A stretch of 5,618 nt of DNA, taken from NCBI GenBank assembly GCA_900554565.1, contig USHX01000045.1, positions 1 to 5,618 on the forward strand, given 5' to 3'. Origin of the DNA: an uncultured Clostridium sp. (GTDB lineage Bacteria > Bacillota > Clostridia > TANB77 > CAG-508). A program made the translations under genes and the position numbers. The notes below the pieces were generated by a model. The model did not search any database. It was not told the origin of the DNA and saw nothing but the letters and a program-made list of their open reading frames with translations. Below, piece after piece: positions 5,496 through 5,618 of the stretch. Positions within the stretch are counted from its first letter, which is position 1; every line of letters starts with the position of its first letter.

Positions 5496-5615
5496 TTAAT
5501 CTTTTTTTATCATACACTTTGGCATTTTTGGTTGATGAAAAACTAAAAATACTGCACACGCTGTATTTGTTGCTTTTGCATATTTTTCTGCTGTTTTTGC
5601 TAAGAATTTTAACAT
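5496..5615 (-). CDS. agrD: AgrD-like cyclic-lactone autoinducer precursor peptide (39 aa)
   Basis: Complete small gene, ATG at 5615 to TAA at 5496, encoding the precursor of a secreted quorum-sensing peptide. It has the three AgrD parts: a basic amphipathic N-terminal helix MLKFLAKTAEKYAKAT (1-16), a Cys-containing hydrophobic core NTACAVFLVF (17-26), and a charged C-terminal recognition tail HQPKMPKCMIKKD (27-39). The HQPK-x-P motif is typical of clostridial AgrD, where the AgrB membrane protease cuts before the tail and joins the new C-terminus to the Cys as a thiolactone. C20 is the expected ring Cys; C34 in the tail is extra. It faces the AgrA/AgrC-like pair, which supports the assignment. 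Only three bases upstream are visible, so its ribosome site, promoter and any agrB lie beyond the right edge. The tail motif makes a chance open frame unlikely. Confidence 0.87.
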   Translation of the reverse strand: MLKFLAKTAEKYAKATNTACAVFLVFHQPKMPKCMIKKD

Positions 5616-5618
5616 AAA

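Overview
The window is strongly AT-rich and carries spore-formation genes (a PdaA-type deacetylase, YqfC, YqfD). It also carries an Agr-type peptide quorum-sensing locus with a LytTR response regulator. Together these point to an endospore-forming Firmicute, most likely a member of the Clostridia. The species cannot be named from the sequence.

Left part, minus strand (about 2400 down to 1): a tight operon runs pdaA-like (1499-2290), yqfC (1205-1486), yqfD (9-1193). The gaps are 11-12 nt, and each downstream Shine-Dalgarno overlaps or abuts the preceding stop codon. A possible start codon of a further gene lies at the extreme left edge; in Firmicutes this neighbour is commonly phoH. PdaA makes the muramic-delta-lactam of spore cortex. 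YqfC and YqfD are sporulation proteins usually made in the mother cell.

Middle (2430-2975): a small decayed gene on the minus strand encodes a formylglycine-generating-enzyme/C-type-lectin-fold-like C-terminal domain. It still has its own promoter, ribosome binding site and terminator, but has a TGA nonsense codon and a one-base frameshift. From 2975 to 3263 lies the upstream region of the regulatory operon, with a perfect-looking SigA promoter (TTGACA-17-TATATT) and a structured leader.

Right part: on the plus strand an AgrA-like LytTR response regulator (3264-3974) overlaps by 14 nt an AgrC-like sensor kinase (3961-5310), followed by a terminator. Facing them on the minus strand, at the right edge, is a complete 39-codon gene (5496-5615) for an AgrD-like cyclic-lactone autoinducer precursor. 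Between the convergent genes are several hairpins, including a perfect 14-bp inverted repeat. The inferred circuit is that an AgrB protease/exporter, probably encoded just beyond 5618, processes the AgrD peptide. The mature peptide is sensed by the kinase, which phosphorylates the regulator. The targets of the regulator are not visible here; the adjacent sporulation operon and the circuit's own promoters are candidates only.
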